Assembly: GCA_934255545.1 (NCBI GenBank)
Contig: CAKQOE010000001.1
Coordinates: forward strand, 62,001-126,000
From: an uncultured Clostridia bacterium
Lineage (GTDB): Bacteria; Bacillota; Clostridia; Peptostreptococcales; Anaerovoracaceae
Reading direction: 5' to 3'
Length of the DNA stretch: 64,000 nt
Part shown: positions 14,311 to 22,190 of the stretch, in pieces
Layout of the letters: each line of letters begins with the position of its first letter
Position numbering within the stretch: position 1 is the stretch's first letter
Translations under genes and position numbers: made by a program
The notes under the pieces: model-generated
Told to the model about the DNA's origin: nothing
What the model saw: the letters and a program-made list of their open reading frames with translations, nothing else
The model's database searches: none

Positions 14311-16263
14311 TTAGTGGATATCGAGTGCAGCGTGGTAGCCCTGATATACAGCGAATGTAATAGTATCAGGCTTTACGCAGTTACCGATAGATGCGAACTG
14401 AGGAGCGATGTCACGGAGCTCGTCAACTACTGAAGTGTTAGGCTTGAGACCTAAGCCGCAAAGAACTGTATCGCCTGCGATCTCGATCTTCTGACCATCT
14501 GCAGAGCAGATAACGCCTGATTCATTTACTTCTTCGCACTTGCAGCCGGTATGGATCCGGATGCCGCATTCGTCCATCTTCTTCATGAGCATCGGTCTGT
14601 ATCTTACGTTAGCGTCAGGACAGAGCTGATCTCTCATTTCTACAACGTGTACCTTCTTGCCTTCGTCAGCGAGACATACAGCAAGCTCGCATCCTACGAG
14701 GCCGCCGCCGAGAACGATAGCTGTTTCGCCTATCTCATCCTTGCGGAGGTGGTAATCTTCTGCAACGATCATGTTCTCAGCTTCTCTGAGGCCCGGAATA
14801 GGCGGAACGAGAGGTTCAGAGCCCGCTGCAACGATTATAGCGTCCGGTGCTTCCTTTTCAGCGTATTCTCTTGTAACTCTTGTATTCAGACGGATGTCAA
14901 CGCCTTCCTTTTCGCAGAGGAGCTTATAAGAGCCTCCAAGCTGGTACATTTCATACTTGAACGGTATAGCAGCTTCACCCTTGAGAAGGCCGCCTACTTC
15001 GTCAGTAGCTTCGCAGAGAACTACGTCGTGACCTCTGCGCGCAGCAGTGTATGCAGCGTAAAGTCCGCCGGGACCGCCGCCTACTACGAGGACCTTTCTC
15101 CTGTGAGCTGCAGGATCAACTTCACCGAAGCCTTCATCTTCTCTTCCGATAAGCGGATTTACTGTGCAGCGTCTTGTAGAAGTAGCTGCTCTTTCAGCCA
15201 TGCAAGTGAAGCATCTGAGACATCTTACGATCTCATCGTCTCTGTTTTCCATGATCTTGTTAGGAAGCTGGTTGTCAGCGAGGAGAGCTCTTGCCATTTC
15301 AACTACGTCAGCCTTTCCTGAAGCGATGATCTCTTCCATCATTGCAGGATCGTTGAGTGCGCCGATAGTAGCTACAGGTTTTGATACGTGCTTCTTTATC
15401 TCTGCTGCGAGGTAAACGTTGCGGCCGTGATCCTCGAACCATGATGGGTGAGTGATGCCGAAAGTCTTCTGGTAAGTACCTGCTGAAACGTGGATAAGGT
15501 CAACGTATTCTTCAACAGCCTGAGCGATCTTTACAGCCTCGTCGAGGTGATAACCGCCTTCAACGAACTCGTCACCGCTCATACGGAACTCGATAGGGAA
15601 TCCGGGACCTACAGCCTTTCTTACTGCTGCGAGGACTTCCTGAGCGAAGCGCACACGGTTTTCTATAGGACCGCCGTACTCGTCAGTTCTGTGGTTGAAA
15701 AGTGGTGAGAAGAACTGGTTGATGAGCCAGCCGTGACCGCCGTGGATCATTACCATTTCGAAACCTGCTCTCTTTGCGTTTGCAGCAGTGTCAGCATAAG
15801 CCTGTACGATCTCGTCGATCATTTCCTTAGTGAGTTCCTTTATTTCCATGCCGTCAGCTCTTACGCTTGCTGAAGGACCCCACTGAGCCATTCCTGCTTT
15901 TCTATCCTTGTCAGCGAGGTATGTACCTGAGAACTGACCTGAATGAGAAAGCTCTACTGAAGGGATGCATCCGTGTCTGCGGATAGCGTCAGCAGTGTAA
16001 GTGAAGCTCGGAAGGCTTCCCGGAACCGTAAGATCGAGTCTGTAAGCGTGGCTTCCGTCAGTAGGGTGTACCATGCATTCAGAAACTGTTACAGCAGCAG
16101 CTCCGCCGTAAGCTCTTAATTCATAGAACTTTGTTGACTTAGGGCCGATGCAGCCGTCAACAGTGATGTCTGTACCGCCCATAGGAGCAGAGAACATACG
16201 ATTCTTGAAAGTTACATTACCTAACTTGATAGGCGCGCAGAGATGTGGATACTTTCTTTCCAT
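14311..16263 (-). CDS. Fe-S flavin NADH oxidoreductase (2,4-dienoyl-CoA reductase/enoate reductase type)
   Basis: The 650-residue enzyme has three parts. Residues 1-340 are an Old-Yellow-Enzyme TIM barrel binding FMN (His-Gly-Gly-His-Gly-Trp-Leu-Ile-Asn-Gln-Phe-Phe-Ser-Pro is typical). A cluster-binding Cys-Leu-Arg-Cys-Phe-Thr-Cys plus a downstream Cys follows near 345-365. The C-terminal half is an FAD/NAD module with Gly-Gly-Gly-Pro-Gly-Gly and Gly-Gly-Gly-Leu-Val-Gly-Cys-Glu. The family reduces activated C=C bonds of enoates, dienoyl-CoA or steroids. Codon bias is strong, implying high expression. Neighbouring aroE, MFS and LysR genes suggest reductive use of a cyclohexene carboxylate-like compound, which is inference. 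GGAGG precedes the start. Confidence 0.88.
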   Translation of the reverse strand: MERKYPHLCAPIKLGNVTFKNRMFSAPMGGTDITVDGCIGPKSTKFYELRAYGGAAAVTVSECMVHPTDGSHAYRLDLTVPGSLPSFTYTADAIRRHGCIPSVELSHSGQFSGTYLADKDRKAGMAQWGPSASVRADGMEIKELTKEMIDEIVQAYADTAANAKRAGFEMVMIHGGHGWLINQFFSPLFNHRTDEYGGPIENRVRFAQEVLAAVRKAVGPGFPIEFRMSGDEFVEGGYHLDEAVKIAQAVEEYVDLIHVSAGTYQKTFGITHPSWFEDHGRNVYLAAEIKKHVSKPVATIGALNDPAMMEEIIASGKADVVEMARALLADNQLPNKIMENRDDEIVRCLRCFTCMAERAATSTRRCTVNPLIGREDEGFGEVDPAAHRRKVLVVGGGPGGLYAAYTAARRGHDVVLCEATDEVGGLLKGEAAIPFKYEMYQLGGSYKLLCEKEGVDIRLNTRVTREYAEKEAPDAIIVAAGSEPLVPPIPGLREAENMIVAEDYHLRKDEIGETAIVLGGGLVGCELAVCLADEGKKVHVVEMRDQLCPDANVRYRPMLMKKMDECGIRIHTGCKCEEVNESGVICSADGQKIEIAGDTVLCGLGLKPNTSVVDELRDIAPQFASIGNCVKPDTITFAVYQGYHAALDIH

Positions 16264-16560
16264 TGGGATTTCCTCCTTTAATGATCCTGTTTTGTTTGTG
16301 TAGATATGCTTTAAAAACTTGCGTTAAAAATTTAACTGATTTATTTGTCTACATAGTATCATCAAAGCCGAAGTCCATCCATCAACTGTATCGCCATGGG
16401 TATAAACTGTTAGTTGATACCGGTAACAAGGGCAAACATCCCTGCGTGCGTCACCGCACAAGCATTGCGGCCTGCAGGCCGCCATTGATAATATGGTTTT
16501 TATTTTTTTAAGGAAATAACATACACAGATATTAAAAAAACGCACCCCATGTCATTAAGA
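16264..16560. other. Oxidoreductase upstream region with inverted repeat and GC palindrome
   Basis: The region holds ATCAACT (16381-16387) and AGTTGAT (16412-16418) as an inverted repeat, a candidate regulator site for the minus-strand oxidoreductase. A 16-nt perfect palindrome GCGGCCTG-CAGGCCGC lies at 16467-16482. No gene is supported. Confidence 0.4.
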
Positions 16561-16568
16561 ATAAGATT

Positions 16569-16597
16569 TTGACATCTTCACAAATGCGTGCTAATAT
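16569..16597 (+). promoter_or_regulatory. Promoter of the antitoxin RNA
   Basis: TTGACA (16569-16574), a 17-nt spacer and TAATAT (16592-16597) form a near-consensus promoter with no following open frame. Confidence 0.8.
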
Positions 16598-16603
16598 AAG
16601 TAT

Positions 16604-16696
16604 AGAAAAAGGGTGTTGCCGATAGACGGTTAGCCCACATATTTATCGATTATAAAAAATAACCGCTTAGTTTGCAGACAGGGCGGTTATTTTTGT
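16604..16696 (+). ncRNA. Small antisense antitoxin RNA of a par-like type I locus
   Basis: The RNA would start about 7 nt after the TAATAT box and end at the hairpin 16658-16691 followed by TTTT, giving about 90 nt. It is convergent with the toxin mRNA and shares its terminator, so the last ~35 nt of the two RNAs are complementary. Its element TTAGCCC (16630-16636) is repeated directly at 16790-16796, which is the complement of the toxin mRNA's ribosome-binding region. The RNA can therefore pair perfectly with GGGCTAA beside the toxin AGGAGG. Confidence 0.7.
16658..16691. terminator. Bidirectional terminator shared by toxin mRNA and antitoxin RNA
   Basis: AATAACCGC and GCGGTTATT form a 9-bp stem with T-runs on both strands. 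The toxin stop codon TAA lies inside the stem. Confidence 0.8.
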
Positions 16697-16785
16697 GTAT
16701 TGTTATTATCTTTCCCTAATGTGTATCCGACACAAAAGCAAGTAATGCCGAAGCTTACAACTGCAATGAAATCCATTATACTCAT
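16687..16785 (-). CDS. Small hydrophobic type I toxin-like peptide (32 residues)
   Basis: The peptide is Met-Ser-Ile-Met-Asp-Phe followed by one hydrophobic helix (about residues 5-23, with two Cys and two Gly). It ends with a polar tail Gly-Lys-Asp-Asn-Asn-Asn-Thr-Gln-Lys. This is the form of membrane-acting type I toxins such as Fst, and many similar short peptides exist in gut Clostridia, but I cannot assign a named family. AGGAGG lies 9 nt before the ATG. The mRNA has a long 5' leader (about 108 nt) in which TTAGTCCTTC (16858-16867) can pair fully, with two G-U pairs, with GGAGGGCTAA over the ribosome site. An antisense RNA converges on its 3' end. Confidence 0.72.
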   Translation of the reverse strand: MSIMDFIAVVSFGITCFCVGYTLGKDNNNTQK

Positions 16786-16899
16786 TAGCTTAGCCCTCCT
16801 TTCCACTGAATTCCTTTGCAGGTTTCTATGTAATCAGAGGGTCACAGTCCCTCTGTTGAAGGACTAACCGCCTACCGTTATGGTAACACCCATATTTCA

Positions 16900-16928
16900 A
16901 TTATAACTATCATATTTTATATCTTCAA
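16900..16928 (-). promoter_or_regulatory. Promoter of the toxin mRNA
   Basis: The minus strand reads TTGAAG (16923-16928), a 17-nt spacer and TATAAT (16900-16905). The transcript would begin near 16893 with GGGTGTTACC, the same 5' element as the opposing RNA's GGGTGTTGCC. Confidence 0.75.
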
Positions 16929-16985
16929 CCATAACCTTTACATCTCATAAGAAGTATCTATGACACAGTTTTTGCAGTAACATAC

Positions 16986-17040
16986 AGAGAGCCGAATGTA
17001 CTTATTACAAATACATCCGGCTCTTTTTATTTTTCATGTA
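16986..17040 (+). terminator. Plus-strand intrinsic terminator beyond the toxin promoter
   Basis: GAGAGCCG-AATGTA and TACAT-CCGGCTC form a strong hairpin followed by TTTTTATTTTT on the plus strand. The minus-strand orientation lacks a T-run. No plus-strand gene precedes it, so it may insulate the toxin locus from the next gene or end an unseen transcript. Confidence 0.6.
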
Positions 17041-17052
17041 CTCTGTTATATT

Positions 17053-20000
17053 TTATCTGATCGTTATTCTGTCAGCTGTTCCGCTGTAAAGTGCTTTTGC
17101 AGACTCTGCGCTCTGTACTGTCGCGCCCTCTGCATTGAATGTTCCGGGTGATACGACTCTCGCGTAGTACGTATAGAGTCTTCCCTTGCCGGACTCGGTG
17201 CAGTAGTCGTAGAACTTGACTTTGTTTCCGTCGCTTTCACACCACCACATCGCATCGTCGTCGTAAGTGCGGCCGCCTGTCATTGCGGAGTCGTCTACGT
17301 ATGCGAGGCCTGCAGGCAGATAGTCTGTTACTGTGTACGCGCCTTTAAGGGCGTTCTTTGAGTGATCTGCCCATACGTTTACCTTGACTATATCGCCCTG
17401 GCTGAATGTATTTGATGCAGTTGACGCGCCTTTCTTGTAGTATTTTCTCTTTACTGTCACATAATTGTCAGGAGATGATACTTTTGACGCTTCTGTCTGC
17501 GATATTACGACAACCTTTACACTGCCTTTTACAGACTTGACGCTGAGCTGATCCATGGCTGTCGCCGGAACGCTTACTACGAAGCCCGAACCACGACCTG
17601 CTGTACCGAATTCCTTAGTCGCGCTCTCGCCGTACAGGCTGTACGTTACGCTTCCTGTTTCGGCTGTCATCTTTTCCATTGCGTTTGCAATGTAAATTAT
17701 CTCGTATGCGGCAGTTACGAATTCTTTACTGTGATTCTTTTCACAATACAGGAACATTCCTTCTGCTTCGTCTCTGCCGAGCGCTGCCGCGAGGTTCATG
17801 CATGCGCCTGTCATATCTATGATCTCGTCCGGATCGTCACTGACCTTGAGCCTGCAGTACGGATCCGTCTTTTCCATAAGAGGTGCGAGCTCTGCGTCAT
17901 ATATCTTAGCTGCTGCGTCTGTATTTCCAAGCTCTGCGTATGCAAGTGCAGCGTATATGCTTGCCTCTGCATTGTTTGCCGTGTCAGCCGCCGCTGTATC
18001 AAGCTGTGCTCCAATCGATTCTCCGAGCACTGCGAGTCCGTAAAGCGCCTGCGCTTTTTCTGCAGCACTGCCGCTTTCAGCTTTTTTGTTCAGATAGTTT
18101 ATAAGTTTATCCTTATCTATTGAACGGTTATCGGCGATCAGCGGCATTATCTGAGCCGTAGTCCTGATATCGGAAGCCGCGTAAGGCAGTATAGCCATTC
18201 CTCCGTCTGATTTCTGATACTTGCTGATATCGCAGCCCGTTTCAGTCAGGTAATCGCTGTAATCAGGGAAGTATTTTTCTGTAAGCGCCGCCGCTTCACT
18301 TCCTGCAAGCGCTGTTTCCAGACGCATCCTTGAGCCGTAGGTCAGGTTTATAATATCTGAAAGATATCTTGCCCGGCCAGCGTCAGCGAATATTACTCTG
18401 TTTATTCCTGATTTTGAATCAGCCGTGAACTTCATTCCCGCCGTCACGTCAAACGTTTCTGCCTTTTCTACAGTTCTGTTTGTATTTACAACGTCATACT
18501 CGTGCTTGACTGTATCTGACGAGCCGCCTGTCACTGAGGCCTTTATTATAAGCGCATGATGCCCTGTCTCGCTCATCTGCCACAGCGGGATATTCACGCG
18601 GCTGAACGCCTTGCCCGAAGCTGTGTACTTCTTAGCCGGAGATGCTTCATCCCATACTTCATATTTAACAGTTGAATCATTCTTTACAGACTTGCCGTAC
18701 ACCGATACTCCGACATATGGCGTATCGCCCTTCATAAATGAATCAGCAAGCGTGTAATTTACGATAACAGGAGCAGTTACGCTCACCTGCTTTGTTTCAT
18801 TTCCTGCGTACAGATCGTCAGATATCGCAGAAGCAGTAAATCTCCATGACGTTATATCATCAGGCATTGTAAACGAATACGAAGCCCTGCCGTTTGCGTC
18901 AGTATCTACGCTTATGAATTCAGCCGTATCCCTGAATCTCTCGCGAAGCCTGTCGGCGCCCGCGCCGTTGTTTTTCTGAACAGCATCTGCTCTATCTGCT
19001 GTGCTGAACGATTCATTCGCTGCTATTCCTCCGTCAGCCGCGCTGTCCTCTTTTGAATTATTCGCGCTTCCGCCGGCGGAAGCTCCATAGCCCTGCTCCG
19101 GATCGCCTGAAATATACGCATCATGCGTAGCGAAAGAATTTTTAACGCCGTCTTCAACTTCGCTGTACAATTCTGATAGCGTATCGACATTATATTCCTC
19201 TATGCTGAATACAGCCTCATCTACTACAGCCAGATTCACATGGGCTTTTTTCGCCTTGCCGTCTGACTTTACATTTATTGTGACCGTGCATTTTTCGCCC
19301 GGCTCGTAGCTTTCTTTATCTGTCTTTATATCTATATCGAGCCTGCGTCCTTCGTAATCAAAGCGCAGAGCTTTATAAAGTCCGTAATCGGCGACGTAAT
19401 TGTATCCGTTGAAATAATAAGCTCTGATGTATTTCACGGGCGCGTCGGACGCGCTGAACCTGCCGCTGTAATTACATTTTCCTGCTTTATATGACTTTAT
19501 TCCGTTCTGCATCTCTACGAACATGCAGCTTCCGTTATTCACTGCTGTATCGCCGTACTTGAGCTGAAGCTTTACAGAGTCACCGTCCTTGTACGATTCC
19601 TGTGCGCCGTCCAGATGGTAATATTTACCTCTGTACAGATTCCAGAAATAATCGTCATAGCTGCTTCCGAGATAGCTTTTAAACGTCATGCTTCTTCCGT
19701 TTCCGTCAACGCACGTAACAGTCGCATAATAGCTTTCCTTTTCTCTGTCAGGTACGCTGAACGATTTTTCAGCCTTGCCGTCACTGCCTGTAGTTACAGA
19801 GAACGAGTCTATGACCTCTTCATGCCTGTCGTATCTGTAGTCAGGCTCAGTCTTTTTAGTGATATAGTTGTAGCTCGTTCCTGTTTTGACCTTTTCCCAG
19901 TAAACGCGGTTTATCTTTACATCAAGCCTCTTGCCCGCGACAGCCCCGCCGAGCTCGTCGCCTGCGTTCCAGTACTCGCCGTCGCTGCTGTTGATCTTAT

Positions 20001-21834
20001 CGAGCGTTATATTATTTACCTTGAACTTCAGCGAAGCCTTCTTACCGTCGCGTTCCGCGTCTATATCTACATTGATATCATTAGTAAAGACAGTTATATC
20101 CTTTGACGCGGATATTTTTCCTTTTTCAGGAAGCTCTGCGTAGACGCCTACAGATTCCCATGAAGCGCCCTGTTTGAGTCCGTTTGTCTTTACTTTTTCT
20201 GTTATTACCGCGTTTCCGTCAGCATCTGTCACATTCTTTCCCGACCTGCTCTCAAATGCTGCCGAAGCATTGTACGCCACATTAAGTTCAGGCGCAGGAG
20301 TACCCTCATAGAATGAAGCTCTTGCCGTCAAAGTTACCGTATCACCCGGGAAAACTGCCTTTTTATCTGACTGCAGCTCTATCCTGTATGACGGCTTGAC
20401 GTATTTCTGGACCGAAAAATATTCAGACGCCAGCCTCTCGCCTGCATTTACAGTACTTCCGCAGTAAACAGAAAGACTGTATGATCCGGTGTCAAGCGCA
20501 GGCAGCTTTACCTTGCCCGAAAACGAACCGTTCTTTACATCAACAGTAGTTTTATACAAAATATCCTGAGAGTACCAGCCTTCCGATACTGCTACAGTTA
20601 CCTTATCCACTTTAGCAGGGCTCTTTCCTGACGCTCCGGTCCTCGGGCTCGCATACCCCCAGAAGCTTACCGTATCATTCTTCTGAAATACACTTCTGTC
20701 GAGCTGCAGCTCCGTCCAGTAATCAGCCGAAGATCCGTTATAATAGTCGTCAGTTCCGTAATAATAGCTGTCGCGTATATATTCAGGCGCTATGATATTT
20801 ACGCGCCCTCCGCTCACTACCTGATAAAAAGCTTCCGCATCTATGCCCGAATTTATCTCAAGCGTTCCGTCACCCCCGGTGACCCCAAGGCTTGCGCCGC
20901 CGTAAACACTGACAGCCGCGCCGGAAGCCGCTTTGCCCGTGCTCACGTCGTTTACCCAGAATACAGTCTTGTTTCCGTCAGAAACCACCTGAGTCGGCAG
21001 GTCGTTTATCTGGAGTATCATCTGCTTTACGACGCCCTCGTATGAAACGTTGACAGCGTAAAAGCCCTCAGAAAGGCTGAACGGCAGCTCCATCATGTGA
21101 TTTTTCGAGTCATAACGCTCACTCAGCTTAAATGATCCTACTTTATCATATCCGCTGACATCAGCGGCCTTTTTAACGTTATTGTACGCCGTCCACCAAA
21201 GACGGGTTCCGTTGTTTATAAGATAATTTACAGCCGCCTTACTGTCAGGAAATTTAAATACTTCCACCTGAGGATCCGGATCATTGTCCGAGCTTTTCTC
21301 GTCACAGTAATAGCTCAGCCTTATCCTCGGCGCCTCAGAAGCAGGCAGCTCGCCGTACTCATTGTTGAAGTAGACAGACCATGAAGGATTTTTCATATCG
21401 TCGATATCTTTGCCGTCCTCCCTTGAGCGCGTCTCAAAGCTGAAAACAGTGTCTTCTGTCGTCACCGCGTTTTTTGCGGCATTCTTAACGCCCGCTTTAA
21501 GAGTCACCGTATAAACAGTCTTATAGCTCAGCTCCTTTTCCGGAACGAATACGACAGTTTTCCCGTGCTTTTCAAAGCGCCCCTTCACATCCGGACTCAC
21601 GGAAAACAGGCTGTCTATATCTGACACCTTGTCACTGAATGTGATCTCGATGCCTGTATTTACCGGCACACTCACCGTCTGATCGTCAGGAAGGACAGAC
21701 TGAACCTTAAATGTATCCTTCTCTGAGTCCGAGCCGGTGCCTGCGCTCGGTCCTGATGCCGCGAACACATTTATGCCCGACATTATCATCAGAGCGCTGA
21801 GCAGCACAACCGTCATTTTTCTGATCTTTATCAT
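17053..21834 (-). CDS. Secreted alpha-2-macroglobulin-family protein lacking the thioester motif
   Basis: The 1593-residue protein starts with a signal peptide (about 1-26) and GGAGAGAGG is just upstream. An Ig-like domain (about 40-135) is followed by the chain of macroglobulin domains (Lys-Lys-Ala-His-Val-Asn-Leu-Ala-Val-Val-Asp-Glu-Ala-Val is typical). A low-complexity bait-like region lies near 915-965, and the alpha-2-macroglobulin box (Arg-Asp-Thr-Ala-Glu-Phe...Trp-Arg-Phe-Thr-Ala) follows. The helical domain reads Leu-Thr-Tyr-Gly-Ser-Arg-Met-Arg-Leu-Glu where thioester members have Tyr-Gly-Cys-x-Glu-Gln, so covalent trapping is not expected. The last 100 residues look like a separate beta domain. 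It may be a protease-binding surface protein; its target is unknown. Confidence 0.85.
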   Translation of the reverse strand: MIKIRKMTVVLLSALMIMSGINVFAASGPSAGTGSDSEKDTFKVQSVLPDDQTVSVPVNTGIEITFSDKVSDIDSLFSVSPDVKGRFEKHGKTVVFVPEKELSYKTVYTVTLKAGVKNAAKNAVTTEDTVFSFETRSREDGKDIDDMKNPSWSVYFNNEYGELPASEAPRIRLSYYCDEKSSDNDPDPQVEVFKFPDSKAAVNYLINNGTRLWWTAYNNVKKAADVSGYDKVGSFKLSERYDSKNHMMELPFSLSEGFYAVNVSYEGVVKQMILQINDLPTQVVSDGNKTVFWVNDVSTGKAASGAAVSVYGGASLGVTGGDGTLEINSGIDAEAFYQVVSGGRVNIIAPEYIRDSYYYGTDDYYNGSSADYWTELQLDRSVFQKNDTVSFWGYASPRTGASGKSPAKVDKVTVAVSEGWYSQDILYKTTVDVKNGSFSGKVKLPALDTGSYSLSVYCGSTVNAGERLASEYFSVQKYVKPSYRIELQSDKKAVFPGDTVTLTARASFYEGTPAPELNVAYNASAAFESRSGKNVTDADGNAVITEKVKTNGLKQGASWESVGVYAELPEKGKISASKDITVFTNDINVDIDAERDGKKASLKFKVNNITLDKINSSDGEYWNAGDELGGAVAGKRLDVKINRVYWEKVKTGTSYNYITKKTEPDYRYDRHEEVIDSFSVTTGSDGKAEKSFSVPDREKESYYATVTCVDGNGRSMTFKSYLGSSYDDYFWNLYRGKYYHLDGAQESYKDGDSVKLQLKYGDTAVNNGSCMFVEMQNGIKSYKAGKCNYSGRFSASDAPVKYIRAYYFNGYNYVADYGLYKALRFDYEGRRLDIDIKTDKESYEPGEKCTVTINVKSDGKAKKAHVNLAVVDEAVFSIEEYNVDTLSELYSEVEDGVKNSFATHDAYISGDPEQGYGASAGGSANNSKEDSAADGGIAANESFSTADRADAVQKNNGAGADRLRERFRDTAEFISVDTDANGRASYSFTMPDDITSWRFTASAISDDLYAGNETKQVSVTAPVIVNYTLADSFMKGDTPYVGVSVYGKSVKNDSTVKYEVWDEASPAKKYTASGKAFSRVNIPLWQMSETGHHALIIKASVTGGSSDTVKHEYDVVNTNRTVEKAETFDVTAGMKFTADSKSGINRVIFADAGRARYLSDIINLTYGSRMRLETALAGSEAAALTEKYFPDYSDYLTETGCDISKYQKSDGGMAILPYAASDIRTTAQIMPLIADNRSIDKDKLINYLNKKAESGSAAEKAQALYGLAVLGESIGAQLDTAAADTANNAEASIYAALAYAELGNTDAAAKIYDAELAPLMEKTDPYCRLKVSDDPDEIIDMTGACMNLAAALGRDEAEGMFLYCEKNHSKEFVTAAYEIIYIANAMEKMTAETGSVTYSLYGESATKEFGTAGRGSGFVVSVPATAMDQLSVKSVKGSVKVVVISQTEASKVSSPDNYVTVKRKYYKKGASTASNTFSQGDIVKVNVWADHSKNALKGAYTVTDYLPAGLAYVDDSAMTGGRTYDDDAMWWCESDGNKVKFYDYCTESGKGRLYTYYARVVSPGTFNAEGATVQSAESAKALYSGTADRITIR

Positions 21835-22190
21835 ATCCTCTCTCCTCTCTCTTTAAAAATCTCCTTTTGCTTTAACGTATAGGTTGTTTGACATTTATAT
21901 TTTTATCCCCTTTACCTTTATAACAGAATTTTTAAGCATACGTTACACGAATACAGAAAATTTTTTTGATTTTGCATGAATTTTTAAATTTTCCTCACAG
22001 CTGCGCGCGCCCAGCGCGCGGGAACACGCTTCAGATGTATTTCGTATTTCTGTACTACCACAGTAGTATACTTAGTTGACATATACATACTATTATGTTA
22101 GTATCACCTTACGCAGTACTTTCATCTGGTACTGCATCAATATGGTATACCGTTCAAATAAATTTAAGGCTGTTCCGTAAGGAGGATCAT
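21835..22190. other. Intergenic region upstream of the MBOAT operon
   Basis: The stretch separates two divergent units. It contains the near-perfect GC palindrome CGCGCGC-CCA-GCGCGCG (22004-22020), two BlaI-type operators and the MBOAT promoter. No gene is supported before the TTG start at 22191. Confidence 0.6.
22053..22104 (+). promoter_or_regulatory. MBOAT-operon promoter with two BlaI/MecI-type operators
   Basis: The promoter is TTGACA (22076-22081), 17 nt and TAGTAT (22099-22104). Two 16-bp sites of form TACTA-N6-TAGTA flank and overlap it: TACTACCACAGTAGTA (22053-22068) and TACTATTATGTTAGTA (22088-22103). The same site is found in the blaI promoter at 33149-33164, embedded in an identical TTGACA...TAGTAT arrangement. 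The pattern is close to the known BlaI/MecI dyad TACTA...TAGTA. Confidence 0.75.

Noticed and set aside
14551..15321. A 256-codon plus-strand frame opposite the enoate-reductase-like gene
   Set aside because: It is a shadow frame produced by strong codon bias on the minus strand.
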